Source: Deltaproteobacteria bacterium (GTDB lineage: Bacteria > Desulfobacterota > DSM-4660 > Desulfatiglandales > HGW-15). From it: a stretch of 8,226 nucleotides of DNA. The position numbers were made by a program, and so were the translations under genes. Below, in pieces: positions 5,971 to 8,226 of this stretch (position 1 is its first letter; every line of letters begins with the position of its first letter). The notes beneath the pieces are model-generated. The model worked only from the letters and a program-made list of their open reading frames with translations. It did no database searches and was not told the DNA's origin. The stretch spans positions 1 to 8,226 of the forward strand of contig JAFGPH010000439.1 of the NCBI GenBank assembly GCA_016926135.1, in the 5' to 3' direction.

Positions 5971-6956
5971 GATCGCTCCTCCAATTTCTTTACCAAAGCC
6001 GGCAGGATGTCCTTGTAATCCGCTACAACTCCATAATCCGATACCTTGAACATGTTGCACCCGGCATCGGTATTGATGGCGATAATCCTCTTGGATCGAA
6101 TCATGCCCACAAGGTGTTGGATAGCCCCCGATATCCCCACGGCAACGTAAATATCCGGGGCAATCATCGAACCGGTGAGGCCTACCTGGTGGTCAGAGGA
6201 TTTCCAAGCCTTATCCACAACAGGCCTGCTGCACCCGACCATCACATTCCCATGGGTCTTGCTTAGCGCCATGGCCAGGGCTCCAAGCATCTCAAAATCC
6301 TCTTGCTCGGCAATCCCCCTCCCACCGGATATGACCACATTGGCTTTATCCAGTTCGACCACCTCTTGCTCTACAGTCTTCAGGGACTTGACTTTGATGA
6401 TCGATTCCTCAATCCCGGGAACCATAGGGACAATCTCACTCTGCGTCGCAACCTGCTCAGCCGGCTCGAAGGAGTTCTTCCTGACCGTCACCATCTGCGG
6501 AACGCCTTCACACTTCAATAATGCGATCGCATTCCCTCCGTAGATGGGTTTGGTGCGAATGAAAAGTCCGTCTTTGGGATCGGCTTTCAAGCCCGTGCAA
6601 TCCGTGGTGAGCTGCGTATGCAACCGGCACGCCAGCCTGGGGGCCACCTCCTTGCCCACGAACGAGTGGCTGATCAGAAATGCCCCGGGCGAAACCTCCT
6701 TGCACAGCCACTCCAGGGCCCCTACCCAGGCATCAGGCTGGAACCCCTCCAACAGAGCATGTTCCACCCGGTAGACCTTCTTCAATCCATAAGAGGCAGC
6801 CGATTCGGCCAGAGGCCCCGTTGCGTGCCCCGCCACGACCGCTGAAGCCTCCATCCCCAACTCCTTGGCCAGATCCATCCCGGCTCTTATGAGTTCAAGG
6901 GTCATCTTGTCCAACTGCCCCTCTTTGGACTCCACCAAAAGCAAAAGTTCACTCAT
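5967..6956 (-). CDS. etfA: Electron transfer flavoprotein, alpha subunit
   Basis: This is the alpha subunit of EtfAB, carrying the FAD used for electron transfer in its C-terminal domain. The length of 329 residues is typical. The N-terminal domain (about 1-200) includes KPIYGGNAIALL (136-147). The FAD domain starts at VVISGGRGI (207-215), followed by VGCSRPVVD (240-248, with the conserved S-R pair), VGLTGSMIAPDIYVAVGISG (258-277) and AIQHLVGM (278-285), and ends with DYGVVADYKDILPAL. Departures from common family sequence are L260 where GQTG is usual, and NTDAGCNMF (295-303) in place of the usual NKDPEAPIF loop. No N-terminal ferredoxin domain is present. An AAGGAGGG lies 9 bases before ATG. 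The stop overlaps etfB by 4 bases, so A precedes B, whereas most bacterial operons run etfB then etfA. A 112-base gap without recognisable content separates it from the Fe-S gene upstream. Confidence 0.94.
   Translation of the reverse strand: MSELLLLVESKEGQLDKMTLELIRAGMDLAKELGMEASAVVAGHATGPLAESAASYGLKKVYRVEHALLEGFQPDAWVGALEWLCKEVSPGAFLISHSFVGKEVAPRLACRLHTQLTTDCTGLKADPKDGLFIRTKPIYGGNAIALLKCEGVPQMVTVRKNSFEPAEQVATQSEIVPMVPGIEESIIKVKSLKTVEQEVVELDKANVVISGGRGIAEQEDFEMLGALAMALSKTHGNVMVGCSRPVVDKAWKSSDHQVGLTGSMIAPDIYVAVGISGAIQHLVGMIRSKRIIAINTDAGCNMFKVSDYGVVADYKDILPALVKKLEERS
5977..5982 (-). promoter_or_regulatory. Ribosome binding site fixing the etfB start
   Basis: On the minus strand this reads GGAGGA, 6 bases before the ATG at 5970. 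It lies within the last codons of etfA and settles the start against the longer open frame reaching 6060. Confidence 0.65.
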
Positions 6957-7068
6957 GGTAACTGTCCCTCCTTATTTCCATTCGTTTCCTTCCTACGGAT
7001 TCACTTCCCCGCCTTGACCATCCTTTTCAATCCTCACAGGACACCCGGTGCGGCCTGCCGTTCTCCTC

Positions 7069-8226
7069 CTATTCCAGTGACTTCAGAACCAGCTCATTGA
7101 GGTCCATCACCTTCAGTTTCCCCTCCAGGCCCAGGGTCTTGGAGGCATCCTCCAGCATGATGAGACAAAGGGGACAGGCGGTGATCAGAAGCTCCGCGCC
7201 GGTCCTCTGTGCCTCCCTGATTCGGATTTCACTCATCCTCGCCTCGCCATCCAGTTCTTTCCCTTGCCACATCCTTCCTCCCCCTGCGCCGCAGCAGAGG
7301 CTGTCGGGCCCGTGGTGGGTCATTTCGATCAGCTCCGTGCCGGGGATGGAGCGAATGACGTCCCTTGGCTCCTCAAAAATGCGATTGTGCCGTCCGAGAT
7401 AGCAGGGATCATGGTAGGTCACACGGAACCTGGAAGAGTTTCTCGGTTTGAGCTTTCCCTCCGCGATGAGCTCTCTCAATACCAAAGCATAGTGGCGGAC
7501 CCTGAAAGCCCTTTCCGGGTACTCGTTCGAGAATGTGTGGAAGCAGTGCGGAGAGGAGGTCACCACGTCCTCGATTCCGCACTGATCGAACAGATCCCGG
7601 CAGTGTTCCATCTTCTCCTGAAACAGGCCGACCTCTCCGACCACCCTGGCGATGTCTCCGCAACAGGGCTCTTTCTCACCAAGGGTCCCGAAACTCACCC
7701 CTGCTCGCTTCAGGATACTCGAGAAGGATCTGGCGATCTCCTGGGCCCTGGCATCGATCGAGGTCGTACATCCAACGAAGTAGCAGAGCTGCATCCCCTT
7801 TCCCCCTCTTGCCAGGGTGGGAATATCCAGTCCCTTGGTCCAGGCGGCCTTTTCCCTCTTGGAAGAAACCCATGGGTTCTCATAGTTGAAAAGCCTTTCA
7901 AGGGTCTGGTTCATGAGATCGGGCACTTCCGTCCCCTCCAGGATGAGCGATGTCCTCTTCTTCAGAACCGCCTTGAACGGCGCGCCATAGACCGGGCACA
8001 CCTCCAGGCAGGCCGCACAGGTCGTACAGTGCCAGGCCGCTTTCTCATCGATGGGGGGAACCTGGTTGAGCAACCGGATATCTCCAAGGCGAGAGTGTTC
8101 TCGCCACAGGGCATTGCGCCTGGCCTGGATGACATCGCGTGGTGCGAAAGGCTCGCCGGCGCCTGTCGAAGGGCATGCCTGCACACAGCGCCCGCACCGC
8201 ATGCAGGCGTCAAAGAAGACGACGTC
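7069..8226 (-). CDS. HdrD/GlpC-like Fe-S oxidoreductase with CCG domains (5' end outside window)
   Basis: This is a probable electron acceptor or donor for the adjacent ETF. Similar proteins, often fused to a membrane domain, are proposed EtfAB:quinone oxidoreductases. The visible 385 residues hold two [4Fe-4S] motifs: C-x2-C-x2-C-x3-CP starting at visible residue 8 (CMRCGRCVQACP), and a second one (HCTTCAACLEVCP, cysteines at 67, 70, 73 and 77). Two CCG domains follow. The first is CYFVGC...EPCCG...SPHCF and the second is HDPCYLGR...SLCCGAGG...CPLC. In the first, the usual CPHC reads SPHC. The ATG at 8202 cannot be the start, because the first cluster cysteine precedes it and the frame is open to the window edge; any N-terminal membrane part would lie outside. 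No membrane helices are seen in the visible part. It ends in TAG, 112 bases before etfA, in the same direction, so it is presumably in the same operon. Confidence 0.88.
   Translation of the reverse strand, partial: DVVFFDACMRCGRCVQACPSTGAGEPFAPRDVIQARRNALWREHSRLGDIRLLNQVPPIDEKAAWHCTTCAACLEVCPVYGAPFKAVLKKRTSLILEGTEVPDLMNQTLERLFNYENPWVSSKREKAAWTKGLDIPTLARGGKGMQLCYFVGCTTSIDARAQEIARSFSSILKRAGVSFGTLGEKEPCCGDIARVVGEVGLFQEKMEHCRDLFDQCGIEDVVTSSPHCFHTFSNEYPERAFRVRHYALVLRELIAEGKLKPRNSSRFRVTYHDPCYLGRHNRIFEEPRDVIRSIPGTELIEMTHHGPDSLCCGAGGGRMWQGKELDGEARMSEIRIREAQRTGAELLITACPLCLIMLEDASKTLGLEGKLKVMDLNELVLKSLE

Noticed and set aside
5971..6060. Longer etfB start at 6060
   Set aside because: It would lie 90 bases inside etfA. 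The ATG at 5970 has a Shine-Dalgarno and the normal EtfB N-terminus.
8200..8202. ATG at 8202 as start of the Fe-S oxidoreductase
   Set aside because: It sits between the first and second cysteines of the first Fe-S motif, and the frame is open to the window edge.

Overview
The window has two unlike halves. Bases 1-3458 are plus-strand accessory DNA made of toxin-antitoxin genes and broken defence-type genes. Bases 3470-8226 are a minus-strand metabolic operon for flavin-based electron transfer. The host is probably an anaerobic, fairly GC-rich bacterium, possibly Desulfobacterota (sulfate-reducing or syntrophic type). This rests on an ETF pair next to a heterodisulfide-reductase-like Fe-S oxidoreductase and on many VapC/AbiE modules. 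It is inference, with no marker gene in the window.

Left half, in order: the 3' part of a Phd/YefM-family antitoxin gene (1-254) overlapping a complete VapC PIN toxin (245-661); an antisense scrap of an IS200/IS605 TnpA transposase (about 700-810); an AbiEi-type antitoxin without its N-terminal winged-helix region (831-1382); the first 90 codons of its AbiEii nucleotidyltransferase toxin (1379-1651); and, fused at that point with a few bases of overlap, the rear half of a RapA/HepA-like SNF2 helicase starting at its DEAH box (1644-2990). The helicase frame is interrupted once, by an in-frame TAG at 2199. Then follows an orphan COG1569-type PIN toxin gene (3066-3458), whose last codons are supplied by a perfect 20-bp-arm palindrome (3405-3447). 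Only the first TA pair looks intact. The rest reads as a defence island eroded by insertions and deletions.

Right half, transcribed from 8226 down to 3470: a two-cluster, two-CCG-domain Fe-S oxidoreductase (truncated by the window edge), etfA, etfB (4-bp overlap, in the less usual A-then-B order), and a 546-residue phytoene-desaturase-like FAD oxidoreductase. The likely logic is that the FAD enzyme exchanges electrons with its substrate and with the EtfAB flavoprotein, and EtfAB exchanges them with the Fe-S protein, which would connect to the quinone pool or another Hdr-type partner. The substrate is not evident. This four-gene set is the best candidate here for an undescribed system.

No tRNA, rRNA or CRISPR array was recognised. 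No stretch above 300 bases is without a gene or gene remnant.
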